This document shows positions 1 through 10,900 of a stretch of DNA of 64,000 nt, one piece after another. Origin of the DNA: Osmia lignaria lignaria. Its lineage: Eukaryota; Arthropoda; Insecta; Hymenoptera; Megachilidae. The notes beneath the pieces are model-generated. The model was not told where the DNA came from and searched no databases. It saw nothing but the letters and a program-made list of their open reading frames with translations. Location of the stretch: contig NW_027478161.1 in the NCBI RefSeq assembly GCF_051020975.1, forward strand, positions 1,302,001-1,366,000, in the 5' to 3' direction. Positions within the stretch are counted from its first letter, which is position 1. Every line of letters begins with the position of its first letter. Position numbers and translations under genes: made by a program.

Positions 1-151
1 GCGGCTTCGGAACTTTTAAATATCTTGATATATCTCGAGAACTACGCATCTGATCAAAAAATATCATAGAACATAAAAAGTAGGAAACTTAATTCTCTAC
101 AAAAAAGGTCTCTTAACATTTTGCCATAGCTCGCTTCGTTTCCGAGATATT

Positions 152-292
152 TGCAGATTTATCTCAAGGGAAGGGGCCTGACGGACATATTTCGAGATAT
201 TTCTTCTTCTTGTTGTTCTTCTTCTGCACAGCTAAGCTGGAAGTGGCATTTGCGGCTCGCACTAGTGCAGCGTTATCTCAAAGAAAGGGGCC
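152..292 (+). repeat. Internal 27-bp direct repeat within each monomer
   Basis: Positions 152-178 and 266-292 are near copies of each other at 114-bp spacing. Both begin TGCAG, share TTATCTCAA and end AAGGGGCC. In the common monomer form (TGCAGAG in the second copy) they agree at 24 of 27 positions; in this unit at 23. The pair is present in essentially every monomer, so the duplication predates array amplification. This suggests the 322-bp unit grew from a shorter element by internal duplication and then diverged. Confidence 0.85.
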
Positions 293-362
293 ACGGTGTT
301 TCTGTATCTCTATTATGTTGGTGCGGCTTCGGAACTTTTAAATATCTCGATATATCTCGAAA
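190..362. repeat. Inverted ATATCTCG / CGAGATAT boxes inside the monomer
   Basis: TTTCGAGATAT at 190-200 is the exact reverse complement of ATATCTCGAAA at 352-362, an 11-bp inverted repeat with a 151-bp loop. The 8-bp core occurs four times per K-tail unit: CGAGATAT at 143-150 and 193-200, ATATCTCG at 342-349 and 352-359. In E-tail units the first reverse box is altered to ATATCTTG and the second becomes part of the palindrome TCTCGAGA. Such dyads could form hairpins in RNA or single-stranded DNA, or bind a dimeric protein. No function can be read from sequence alone. Confidence 0.8.
200..231 (+). other. Pyrimidine tract ending in CAG (3' splice-site-like)
   Basis: A run of almost pure T and C with two or three G interruptions (TTCTTCTTCTTGTTGTTC and onward) ends in GCACAG in nearly all units. 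It resembles a polypyrimidine tract plus AG acceptor, and is also a degenerate TTC microsatellite. The unit at 8185 has GTTGTTGTT here, the unit at 16555 has an extra TTC in place of TTG, and Q-type units change GCACAG to GCAGAG. No transcription is evident, so use as a splice site is speculative. Confidence 0.45.
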
Positions 363-372
363 ACTACGCTTC

Positions 373-448
373 TGATCAAAAAATATCATAGAACATAAAT
401 TGTAGGAAACATAATTCTCTACAAAAAACGTCTCTTAACATTTTGCCA
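373..448. other. A-tract-rich linker of the monomer
   Basis: This is the most AT-rich part of the unit: TGATCA with a following A6 run, then AACATAAA, GGAAAC, and a second A6 run before CGTCTC. E-tail units have three or more A-tracts here (A6, A5, A3, A6). A-tracts at short spacing can bend DNA, a common trait of satellites, but the spacing is not a clean helical repeat. The single base losses at 7.5, 10.1 and 14.2 kb and the 2-base loss at 57.4 kb all fall in or beside this region. TGATCA is present once in most units and lost in some (TGATCG, TGATAA, GGATCA). Confidence 0.6.
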
Positions 449-1116
449 TAGCTCGCTTCGTTTCCGAGATATGTGCAGATTCAGCTCAAAGGAACTGGCC
501 TGACGGACATATTTCGAGATATTTCTTCTTCTTGTTGTTCTTCCTCTGCACAGCTGAGCTGGAAGTGGCATTTGCAGCTCGCAATAGTGCAGAGTTATCT
601 CAAAGAAAGGGGCCACGGTGTTTCTGTATCTCTATTATGTTGGTGCGGCTTCGGAACTTTTTAATATCTTGGTATATCTCGAGAACTACGCATCTGATCA
701 AAAAATATCATAGAACATAAAAAGTAGGAAACTTAATTCTCTACAAAAAAGGTCTCTTAACATTTTGCCATAGCTCGCTTCGTTTCCGAGATATTTGCAG
801 ATTTATCTCAAGGGAAGGGGCCTAGCGGACATATTTCCAGATATTTCTTCTTCTTGTTGTTCTTCTTCTGCACAGCTAAGCTGGAAGTGGCATTTGCAGC
901 GCGCAATAGTGCAGAGTTACCTCAAAGAAAGGGGCCACGGTGTTTCTGTATCTCTATTATGTTGGTGCGGCTTCGGAACTTTTAAATATCTTGATATATC
1001 TCGAGAACTACGCATCCGATCAAAAAATATCATAGAACATAAAAAGTAGGAAACGTAATTCTCTACAAAAAAGGTCTCTTAACATTTTGCCATAGCTCGC
1101 TTTGTTTCCGAGATAT

Positions 1117-1423
1117 TTGCAGATTTATCTCAAGGGAAGGGGCCTGACGGACATATTTCGAGATGTTTCTTCTTCTGCACAGCTAAGCTGGAAGTGGCAT
1201 TTGCAGCTCGCAATAGTGCAGAGTTATCTCAAAGAGAGGGGCCACGGTATTTCTGTATCTCTATTATGTTGGTGCGGCTTCGGAACTTTTAAATATCTTG
1301 ATATATCTCGAGAACTACGCATCTGATCAAAAAATATCATACTGCATAAAAAGTAGGAAACTTAATTCTCTACAAGAAAGGTCTCTAAACATTTTGCCAT
1401 AGCTCGCTTCGTTTCCGAGATAT
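1117..1423 (+). repeat. Short monomer, 307 bp, with 15-bp deletion
   Basis: Fifteen bases are missing in the pyrimidine tract, at about 1166-1177. The tract reads GATGTTTCTTCTTCTGCAC, so one TTCTTCTTC-type direct repeat and the intervening TTG-rich part are gone. Loss between flanking TTCTTC repeats is the expected product of replication slippage. It is the largest indel in the window and is not inherited by any other unit here. The tail has the ATACTGCAT and CTACAAGAAAGG variants; ATACTACAT with the same CTACAAGAAAGG recurs later. Confidence 0.9.
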
Positions 1424-3205
1424 TTGCAGATTTATCTCAAGGGAAGGGGCCTGACGGACATATTTCGAGATATTTCTTCTTCTTGTTGTTCTTCTTCTGC
1501 ACAGCTAAGCTGGAAGTGGCATTTGCGGCTCGCACTAGTGCAGAGTTATCTCAAAGAAAGGGGCCACGGTGTTTCTGTATCTCTATTATGTTGGTGCGGC
1601 TTCGGAACTTTTAAATATCTCGATATATCGCGAAAACTACGCTTCTGATCAAAAAATATCATAGAACATAAATTGTAGGAAACATAATTCTCTACAAAAA
1701 ACGTCTCTTCACATTTTGCCATAGCTCGCTTCGTTTCCGAGATATTTGCAGATTTATCTCAAGGGAAGGGGCCTGACGGACATATTTCGAGATATTTCTT
1801 CTTCTTGTTGTTCTTCTTCTGCACAGCTAAGCTGGTAGTGGCATTTGCGGCTCGCACTAGTGCAGAGTTATCTCAAAGAAAGGGGACACGGTGTTTCTGT
1901 ATCCCTATTATGTTGGTGCGGCTTCGGAACTTTTAAATATCTTGATATATCTCGAGAACTACGCATCTGATCAAAAAATATCATAGAACATAAAAAGTAG
2001 GAAACTTAATTCTCTACAAAAAAGGTCTCTTAACATTTTGCCATAGCTCGCTTCGTTTCCGAGATTTTTGCAGATTTATCTCAAGGGAAGGGGCCTGACG
2101 GACATATTTCGAGATATTTCTTCTTCTTGTTGTTCTTCTTCTGCACAGCTAAGCTGGAAGTGGCATTTGCGGCTCGCACTAGTGCAGAGTTATCTCAACG
2201 AAAGGGGCCACGGTGTTTCTGTATCTCTATTATGTTGGTGCGGCTTCGGAACTTTTAAATATCTTGATATATCTCGAGAACTACGCATCTGATCAAAAAA
2301 TATCATAGAACATGAAAAGTAGGAAACTTAATTCTCTACAAAAAAGGTCTCTTAACATTTTGCCATAGCTCTCTTCGTTTCCGAGATATTTGCAGATTTA
2401 TCTCAAGGGAAGGGGCCTGACGGACATATTTCGAGATATTTCTTCTTCTTGTTGTTCTTCTTCTGCACAGCTAAGCTGGAAGTGGCATTTGCAGCTCGCA
2501 ATAGTGCAGAGTTATCTCAAAGAAAGGGGCCACGGTGTTTCTGTATCTCTATTATGTTGGTGCGGCTTCGGAACTTTTAAATATCTTGATATATCTCGAG
2601 AACTACGCATCTGATCAAAAAATATCATAGAACATGAAAAGTAGGAAACTTAATTCTCTACAAAAAAGGTCTCTTAACATTTTGCCATAGCTCTCTTCGT
2701 TTCCGAGATATTTGCAGATTTATCTCAAGGGAAGGGGCCTGACGGACATATTTCGAGATATTTCTTCTTCTTGTTGTTCTTCTTCTGCACAGCTAAGTTG
2801 GAAGTGGCATTTGCAGCTCGCAATAGTGCAGAGTTATCTCAAAGAAAGGGGCCACGGTGTTTCTGTATCTCTATTATGTTGGTGCGGCTTCGGAACTTTT
2901 AAATATCTCGATATATCGCGAAAACTACGCTTCTGATCAAAAAATATCATAGAACATAAATTGTAGGAAACATAATTCTCTACAAAAAACGTCTCTTCAC
3001 ATTTTGCCATAGCTCGCTTCGTTTCCGAGATATTTGCAGATTTATCTCAAGGGAAGGGGCCTGACGGACATATTTCGAGATATTTCTTCTTCTTGTTGTT
3101 CTTCTTCTGTACAGCTAAGCTGGAAGTGGCATTTGCGGCTCGCACTAGTGCAGAGTTATCTCAAAGAAAGGGGCCACGGTGTTTCTGTATCCCTATTATG
3201 TTGGT
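1424..3205 (+). repeat. Monomer block with a 4-monomer internal duplication
   Basis: Six units. The tails of the units at 1424 and 2712 share ATATCGCGAAAAC and CTCTTCACATT, and the following units (1746 and 3034) share TGTATCCCTATTATG, an offset of 1288 bp or four monomers. The units at 2068 and 2390 share the flank AACATGAAAAG and AGCTCTCTTCG, an adjacent duplication. The unit at 1746 has private GGTAGTGG and GGGGACACGG, and the unit at 2068 begins after GAGATTTTTG. All carry the complete anatomy at 322 bp. Confidence 0.8.
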
Positions 3206-4336
3206 GCGGCTTCGGAACTTTTAAATATCTTGATATATCTCGAGAACTACGCATCTGATCAAAAAATATCATAGAACATAAAAAGTAGGAAACTTAATTC
3301 TCTACAAAAAAGGTCTCTTAACATTTTGCCATAGCTCGCTTCGTTTCCGAGATATTTGCAGATTTATCTCAAGGGAAGGGGCCTGACGGACATATTTCGA
3401 GATATTTCTTCTTCTTGTTGTTCTTCTTCTGCACAGCTAAGCTGGAAGTGGCATTTGCGGCTCGCACTAGTGCAGCGTTATCTCAAAGAAAGGGGCCACG
3501 GTGTTTCTGTATCTCTATTATGTTGGTGCGGCTTCGGAACTTTTAAATATCTCGATATATCTCGAAAACTACGCTTCTGATCAAAAAATATCATAGAACA
3601 TAAATTGTAGGAAACATAATTCTCTACAAAAAACGTCTCTTAACATTTTGCCATAGCTCGCTTCGTTTCCGAGATATGTGCAGATTCAGCTCAAAGGAAC
3701 TGGCCTGACGGACATATTTCGAGATATTTCTTCTTCTTGTTGTTCTTCCTCTGCACAGCTGAGCTGGAAGTGGCATTTGCAGCTCGCAATAGTGCAGAGT
3801 TATCTCAAAGAAAGGGGCCACGGTGTTTCTGTATCTCTATTATGTTGGTGCGGCTTCGGAACTTTTTAATATCTTGGTATATCTCGAGAACTACGCATCT
3901 GATCAAAAAATATCATAGAACATAAAAAGTAGGAAACTTAATTCTCTACAAAAAAGGTCTCTTAACATTTTGCCATAGCTCGCTTCGTTTCCGAGATATT
4001 TGCAGATTTATCTCAAGGGAAGGGGCCTAGCGGACATATTTCCAGATATTTCTTCTTCTTGTTGTTCTTCTTCTGCACAGCTAAGCTGGAAGTGGCATTT
4101 GCAGCGCGCAATAGTGCAGAGTTACCTCAAAGAAAGGGGCCACGGTGTTTCTGTATCTCTATTATGTTGGTGCGGCTTCGGAACTTTTAAATATCTTGAT
4201 ATATCTCGAGAACTACGCATCCGATCAAAAAATATCATAGAACATAAAAAGTAGGAAACGTAATTCTCTACAAAAAAGGTCTCTTAACATTTTGCCATAG
4301 CTCGCTTTGTTTCCGAGATATTTGCAGATTTATCTC
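3206..4336 (+). repeat. 10-monomer-period duplication, copy 2
   Basis: Second copy of 1-1131, carrying all its rare variants. Downstream the copies diverge completely in subtype order: the 15-bp-deleted unit follows copy 1, whereas a CTCGAGGG / GAAGCGGC unit follows copy 2. The deletion in the unit at 1117 therefore lies between the copies and sets the offset at 3205 instead of 3220. Confidence 0.85.
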
Positions 4337-5931
4337 GAGGGAAGGGGCCTGACGGACATATTTCGAGATATTTCTTCTTCTTGTTGTTCTTCTTCTGCAC
4401 AGCTAAGCTGGAAGCGGCATTTGCGGCTCGCACTAGTGCAGAGTTATCTCAAAGAAAGGGGCCACGGTGTTTCTGTATCTCTATTATGTTGGTGCGGCTT
4501 CGGAACTTTTAAATATCTTGATATATCTCGAGAACTACGCCTCTGATCGAAAAATATCATAGACCATAAAAAGTAGGAAACTTAATTCTCTACAAAAAAG
4601 GTCTCTTAACATTTTGCCATAGCTCGCTTGGTTTCCGAGATATTTGCAGATTTATCTCAAGGGAAGGGGCCTGACGGACATATTTCGAGATATTTCTTCT
4701 TCTTGTTGTTCTTCTTCTGCACAGCTAAGCTGGAAGTGGCATTTGCAGCTCGCAATAGTGCAGAGTTACCTCAAAGAAAGGGGCCACGGTGTTTCTGTAC
4801 CTCTATTATGTTGGTGCAGCTTCGGAGCTTTTAAATATCTTGATATATCTCGAGAACTACGCATCTGATCAAAAAATATCATAGAACATAAAAAGTAGGA
4901 AACCTAATTCTTTACAAAAAAGGTCTCTTAACGTTTTGCAATAGCTCGGTTCGTTTCCGAGATATTTGCAGATTTATCTCAAGGGAAGGGGCCTGACGGA
5001 CATATTTCGAGATATTTCTTCTTCTTGTTGTTCTTCTTCTGCACAGCTAAGCTGGAAGTGGCATTTGCAGCTCGCAATAGTGCAGAGTTACCTCAAAGAA
5101 AGGGGCCACGGTGTTTCTGTATCTCTATTATCTTGGTGCCGCTTCGGAACTTTTAAATATCTGGATATATCTCGAGAACTACGCATCTGATCAAAAAATA
5201 TCATAGAACATAAAAAGTAGGAAACTTAATTCTCTACAAAAAAGGTCTCTTAACATCTTGCCATAGCTCGCTTCGTTTCCGAGATATTTGCAGATTTATC
5301 TCAATGGAAGGGGCCTGACGGGCATATTTCGAGATATTTCTTCTTCTTGTTGTTCTTCTTCTGCACAGCTAAGCTGGAAGTGGCATTTGCAGCGCGCAAT
5401 AGTGCAGAGTTATCTCAAAGAAAGGGGCCACGGTGTTTCTGTATCTCTATTATGTTGGTGCGGCTTCGGAACTTTTAAATATCTTGATATATCTCGAGAA
5501 CTACGCATCTGATCAAAAAATATCATAGAACATAAAAAGTAGGAAACTTAATTCTCTACAAAAAAGGTCTCTTAACATTTTGCCATAGCTCGCTTCGTTT
5601 CCGAGATATTTGCAGATTTATCTCGAGGGAAGGGGCCTGACGGACATATTTCGAGATATTTCTTCTTCTTGTTGTTCTTCTTCTGCACAGCTAAGCTGGA
5701 AGCGGCATTTGCGGCTCGCACTAGTGCAGAGTTATCTCAAAGAAAGGGGCCACGGTGTTTCTGTATCTCTATTATGTTGGTGCGGCTTCGGAACTTTTAA
5801 ATATCTTGATATATCTCGAGAACTACGCCTCTGATCGAAAAATATCATAGACCATAAAAAGTAGGAAACTTAATTCTCTACAAAAAAGGTCTCTTAACAT
5901 TTTGCCATAGCTCGCTTCGTTTCCGAGATAT
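4322..5931 (+). repeat. 4-monomer repeat with returning CTCGAGGG unit
   Basis: The unit at 4322 recurs at 5610, 1288 bp or four monomers later. They share CTCGAGGG, GAAGCGGC, CCTCTGATCGAAAA and ATAGACCAT. Between them are three private-variant units: 4644 (GCTTGGTTTCC before it, TGTACCTC, CTTCGGAGC), 4966 (TTATCTTGGTGCCGC) and 5288 (CTCAATGGAAGG, GACGGGCAT, GCAGCGCGC). The 4-monomer spacing equals that seen at 1424/2712. Confidence 0.8.
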
Positions 5932-7949
5932 TTGCAGATTTATCTCAAGGGAAGGGGCCTGACGGACATATTTCGAGATATTTCTTCTTCTTGTTGTTCT
6001 TCTTCTGCACAGCTAAGCTGGAAGTGGCATTTGCAGCGCGCAATAGTGCAGAGTTATCTCAACGAAAGGGGCCACGGTGTTTCTGTATCTCTATTATGTT
6101 GGTGCGGCTTCGGAACTTTTAAATATCTTGATATATCTCGAGAACTACGCCTCTGATCGAAAAATATCATAGAACATAAAAAGTAGGAAACTTAATTCTC
6201 TACAAAAAAGGTCTCTTAACATTTTGCCATAGCTCGCTTCGTTTCCGAGATATTTGCAGATTTATCTCAAGGGAAGGGGCCTGACGGACATATTTCGAGA
6301 TATTTCTTCTTCTTGTTGTTCTTCTTCTGCACAGCTGAGCTGGAAGTGGCATTTGCAGGTCGCAATAGTGCAGAGTTATCTCAAAGAAAGGGGCCACGGT
6401 GTTTCTGTATCTCTATTATGTTGGTGCGGCTTCGGAACTTTTAAATATCTCGATATATCTCGAGAACTACGCATCTGATCAAAAAATATCATACTACATA
6501 AAAAGTAGGAAACTTAATTCTCTGCAAGAAAGGTCTGTAAACATTTTGCCATAGCTCGCTTCGTTTCCGAGATATTTGCACATTTATCTCAAGGGAAGGG
6601 GCCTGACGGACATATTTCGAGATATTTCTTCTTCTTGTTGTTCTTCTTCTGCACAGCTAAGCTGGAAGTGGCATTTGCAGCTCGCAATAGTGCAGAGTTA
6701 TCTCAAAGAAAGGGGCCACGGTGTTTCTGTATCTCTATTATGTTGGTGCGGCTTCGGAACTTTTAAATATCTTGATATATCTCGAGAACTACGCATCTGA
6801 TCAAAAAATATCATAGAACATGAAAAGTAGGAAACTTAATTCTCTACAAAAAAGGTCTCTTAACATTTTGCCATAGCTCTCTTCGTTTCCGAGATATTTG
6901 CAGATTTATCTCAAGGGAAGGGGCCTGACGGACATATTTCGAGATATTTCTTCTTCTTGTTGTTCTTCTTCTGCACAGCTAAGCTGGAAGTGGCATTTGC
7001 GGCTCGCACTAGTGCAGAGTTATCTCAAAGAAAGGGGCCACGGTGTTTCTGTATCCCTATTATGTTGGTGCGGCTTCGGAACTTTTAAATATCTCGATAT
7101 ATCTCGAGAACTACGCTTCTGATCAAAAAATATCATAGAACATAAATTGTAGGAAACATAATTCTCTACAAAAAACGTCTCTTAACATTTTGCCATAGCT
7201 CGCTTCGTTTCCGAGATATTTGCAGATTCAGCTCAAAGGAACTGGCCTGACGGACATATTTCGAGATATTTCTTCTTCTTGTTGTTCTTCCTCTGCACAG
7301 CTAAGCTGGAAGTGGCATTTGCAGCTCGCAATAGTGCAGAGTTATCTCAAAGAAAGGGGCCACGGTGTTTCTGTATCTCTATTATGTTGGTGCGGCTTCG
7401 GAACTTTTAAATATCTTGATATATCTCGAGAACTACGCATCTGATCAAAAAATATGATAGAACATAAAAAGTAGGAAACTTAATTCTCTACAAAAACGTC
7501 TGTTAACATTTTGCCATAGCTCGCTTCGTTTCCGAGGTATTTGCAGATTTATCTCAAGGGAAGGGGCCTGACGGACATATTTCGAGATATTTCTTCTTCT
7601 TGTTGTTCTTCTTCTGCACAGCTAAGCTGGAAGTGGCATTTGCGGCTCGCACTAGTGCACAGTTATCCCAAAGAAAGGGGCCACGGTGTTTCTGTATCTC
7701 TATTATGTTGGTGCGTCTTCGGAACTTTTAAATATCTCGATATATCTCGAAAACTACGCTTCTGATCAAAAAATATCATAGAACATAAATTGTAGGAAAC
7801 ATAATTCTCTACAAAAAACGTCTCTTAACATTTTGCCATAGCTCGCTTCGTTTCCGAGATATTTGCAGATTCAGCTCAAAGGAACTGGCCTGACGGACAT
7901 ATTTCGAGATATTTCTTCTTCTTGTTGTTCTTCCTCTGCACAGCTAAGC
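5932..7949 (+). repeat. Mixed monomer block with first type B and first 321-bp unit
   Basis: The unit at 6254 is the leftmost B-type copy in the window (GCTGAGCTGG, GCAGGTCGC). The unit at 6576 has TTGCACATTT, and the unit at 7220 is a D-head unit one base short. The unit at 7541 carries GAGGTATTT, TGCACAGTTATCCC and GCGTCTTCGG; most of this returns in the unit at 10116, eight monomers minus one base away. This block is a mosaic with no complete HOR copy. Confidence 0.75.
7220..7540 (+). repeat. 321-bp monomer, shared 1-bp deletion (first of three)
   Basis: The linker reads CTACAAAAACGTCTGTTAAC, with A5 where A6 is usual, plus the linked CTCTT to CTGTT change. The same combination is in the units at 9795 and 13980. 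One deletion event, later copied by array duplication, explains all three. Confidence 0.85.
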
Positions 7950-10900
7950 TGGAAGTGGCATTTGCAGGTCGCAATAGTGCAGAGTTATCTCAAAGAAAGG
8001 GGCCACGGTGTTTCTGTATCTCTATTATGTTGGTGCGGGTTCGGAACTTTTAAATATCTTGATATATCTTGAAAACTACGCTTCTGATCAAAAAATATCA
8101 TAGAACGTAAATTGTAGGAAACATTATTCTCTACAAAAAAGGTCTCTTAACATTTTGCCATAGCTCGCTTCGTTTCCGAGATATTTGCAGATTTATCTCA
8201 AGGGAAGGGGCCTGACGGACATATTTCGAGATATTTCTTCTTGTTGTTGTTCTTCTTCTGCACAGCTAAGCTGGAAGTGGCATTTGCAGCGCGCAATAGT
8301 GCAGAGTTATCTCAAAGAAAGGGGCCACGGTGTTTCTGTATCTCTATTATGTTGGTGCGGCTTCGGAACTTTTAAATATCTTGATATATCTCGAGAACTA
8401 CGCATCTGATCAAAAAATATCATACTACATAAAAAGTAGGAAACTTAATTCTCTACAAGAAAGGTCTCTAAACATTTTGCCATAGCTCGCTTCGTTTCCG
8501 AGATATTTGCAGATTTATCTCAAGGGAAGGGGCCTGACGGCCATATTTCGAGATATTTCTTCTTCTTGTTGTTCTTCTTCTGCACAGCTAAGCTGGAAGT
8601 GGCATTTGCAGGTCGCAATAGTGCAGAGTTATCTCAAAGAAAGTGGCCACGGTGATTCTGTATCTCTATTATGTTGGTGCGGCTTCGGAACTTTAAAATA
8701 TTTCGATATATCTCGAAAACTACGCTTCTGATCAAAAAATATCATAGAACGTAAATTGTAGGAAACATTATTCTGTACAAAAAAGGTCCCTTAACATTTT
8801 GCCATAGCTCGCTTCGTTTCCGAGATATTTGCAGATTTATCTCAAGGGAAGGGTCCTGATGGACATATTTCGAGATATTTCTTCTTCTTGTTGTTCTTCT
8901 TCTGCACAGCTAAACTGGAAGTGGCATTTCCAGCTCGCAATAGTGCAGAGTTATCTCAAAGAAAGGGGCCACGGTGTTTCTGTATCTCTATTATGTTGGT
9001 GCGGCTTCGGAACTTTTAAATATCTTGATATATCTCGAGAACTACGCATCTGATCAAAAAATATCATAGAACGTAAAAAGTAGGAAACTTAATTCTCTAC
9101 AGTAAAGGTCTCTTAACATTTTGCCATAGCTCGCTTCGTTTCCGAGATATTTGCAGATTTATCTCAAGGGAAGGGGCCTGACGGACATATTTCGAGATAT
9201 TTCTTCTTCTTGTTGTTCTTCTTCTGCACAGCTAAGCTGGAAGTGGCATTTGCGGCTCGCACTAGTGCACAGTTATCTCAAAGAAAGGGGCCACGGTGTT
9301 TCTGTATCCCTATTATGTTGGTGCGGCTTCGGAACTTTTAAATATCTCGATATATCTCGAAAACTACGCTTCGGATCAAAAAATATCATAGAACATAAAT
9401 TGTAGGAAACATAATTCTCTACAAAAAACGTCTCTTAACATTTTGCCATAGCTCGCTTCGTTTCCGAGATATTTGCAGATTCAGCTCAAAGGAACTGGCC
9501 TGACGGACATATTTCGAGATATTTCTTCTTCTTGTTGTTCTTCTTCTGCACAGCTAAGCTGGAAGTGGCATTTGCAGCTCGCAATAGTGCAGAGTTATCT
9601 CAAAGAGAGGGGCCACGGTGTTTCTGTATCTCTATTATGTTGGTGCGGCTTCGGAACTTTTAAATATCTTGATATATCTCGAGAACTACGCATCTGATCA
9701 AAAAATATCATACTACATAAAAAGTAGGAAACTTAATTCTCTACAAGAAAGGTCTCTAAACATTTTGCCATAGCTCGCTTGGTTTCCGAGATATTTGCAG
9801 ATTTATCTCAAGGGAAGGGGCCTGACGGCCATATTTCGAGATATTTCTTCTTCTTGTTGTTCTTCTTCTGCACAGCTAAGCTGGAAGTGGCATTTGCAGC
9901 TCGCAATAGTGCAGAGTTATCTCAAAGAGAGGGGCCACGGTGTTTCTGTATCTCTATTATGTTGGTGCGGCTTCGGAACTTTTAAATATCTTGATATATC
10001 TCGAGAACTACGCATCTGATCAAAAAATATCATAGAACATAAAAAGTAGGAAACTTAATTCTCTACAAAAACGTCTGTTAACATTTTGCCATAGCTCGCT
10101 TCGTTTCCGAGATATTTGCAGATTTATCTCAAGGGAAGGGGCCTGACGGACATATTTCGAGATATTTCTTCTTCTTGTTGTTCTTCTTCTGCACAGCTAA
10201 GCTGGAAGTGGCATTTGCGGCTCGCACTAGTGCACAGTTATCTCAAAGAAAGGGGCCACGGTGTTTCTGTATCTCTATTATGTTGGTGCGTCTTCGGAAC
10301 TTTTAAATATCTCGATATATCTCGAAAACTACGATTCTGATCAAAAAATATCATAGAACATAAATTGTAGGAAACATAATTCTCTATAAAAAACGTCTCT
10401 TAACATTTTGCCATAGCTCGCTTCGTTTCCGAGATATTTGCAGATATATCTCAAGGGAAGGGGCCTGACGGACATATTTCGAGATATTTCTTCTTCTTGT
10501 TGTTCTTCTTCTGCACAGCTAAGCTGGAAGTGGCATTTGCGGCTCGCACTAGTGCAGAGTTATCTCAAAGAAAGGGGCCACGGTGTTTCTGTGTCCCTAT
10601 TATGTTGGTGCGGCTTCGGAACTTTTAAATATCTCGATATAGCTCGAAAACTACGCTTCTGATCAAAAAATATCATAGAACATAAATTGTAGGAAACTTA
10701 ATTCTCTACAAAAAAGGTCTCTTAACATTTTGCCATAGCTCTCTTCGTTTCCGAGATATTTGCAGATTTATCTCAAGGGAAGGGGCCTGACGGACATATT
10801 TCGAGATATTTCTTCTTCTTGTTGTTCTTCTTCTGCACAGCTAAGCTGGAAGTGGCATTTGCAGCTCGCAATAGTGCAGAGTTATCTCAAAGAAAGGGGC

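Larger units (their letters stand above)
151..472 (+). repeat. Representative satellite monomer (type C, K tail)
   Basis: This unit shows the anatomy shared by the array. In order: the start TTGCAGATT; a purine-rich AAGGGAAGGGGCC; CGAGATAT box 2 (box 1 ends just before the unit); a TTC/TTG-rich pyrimidine tract ending in GCACAG; a variable middle with GCGGCTCGCACTAG, whose GCACTAGTGC is a 10-bp palindrome present only in some subtypes; a second purine block AAGAAAGGGGCC; TGTATCTCTATTATGTTGG; GCGGCTTCGGAAC; two tandem ATATCTCG boxes; TGATCA; an A-tract linker; and CATTTTGCCATAGCTCGC leading into CCGAGATAT (box 1 of the next unit). Hand-counted GC is about 129 of 322. Subtypes are defined mainly by the head, the middle and the tail. 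The phase point is arbitrary. Confidence 0.95.
1..1131 (+). repeat. 10-monomer-period duplication, copy 1
   Basis: This segment matches 3206-4336 at an offset of 3205 bp, which is ten monomers minus the 15 bp missing from the unit at 1117. Shared rare variants include TGCAGCGTT in the unit at 151, GTGCAGATTCAGC and TTGGTATATC in the unit at 473, CCTAGCGG with TTTCCAGAT in the unit at 795, and GCTTTGTTTCC just before 1117. I saw no difference between the copies by eye. Similarity drops at about 1131, where CTCAAGGG here corresponds to CTCGAGGG in the second copy. Confidence 0.85.

Noticed and set aside
137..152. CENP-B box-like start, CTTCGTTTCCGAGATA
   Set aside because: It shares TTCG with the CENP-B box but lacks the required downstream A and CGGG positions, so it does not fit the core recognition pattern.
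320..336. CTTCGG as a UUCG tetraloop hairpin in GCGGCTTCGGAAC
   Set aside because: Only the closing C-G pair forms; the next bases (G and A) do not pair, so there is no stable stem.
151..375. A 74-codon open frame on the + strand, recurring in nearly all monomers
   Set aside because: It begins with TTG (GTG in a few units), with no ATG in most units. Because 322 is not a multiple of 3, the frame does not run across units. Subtypes differ by many amino-acid-changing substitutions, and some units have stops (1746, 11726, 18487, 31367, 38451). Its recurrence follows from shared descent of the repeat, not from coding selection.
373..448. Phased A-tract bent DNA
   Set aside because: A-tract centres in E-tail units are spaced roughly 18, 9 and 17 bp, not a regular 10-11 bp series. 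Curvature is possible but not demonstrated from inspection.
419..616. A 65-codon open frame on the - strand in units with GCTGAGCTGG (and similar)
   Set aside because: It starts with GTG and exists only because TAAGC is TGAGC in these units, which removes a minus-strand stop. It overlaps the + frame and has no conserved protein features that I recognise.
8030..8050. tRNA B-box-like GGGTTCGGAAC in a few units (for example 7863, 12048, 15267)
   Set aside because: It is a one-base variant of the common GGCTTCGGAAC. There is no A box at proper distance, no cloverleaf and no terminator context, so neither a tRNA nor a SINE is supported.
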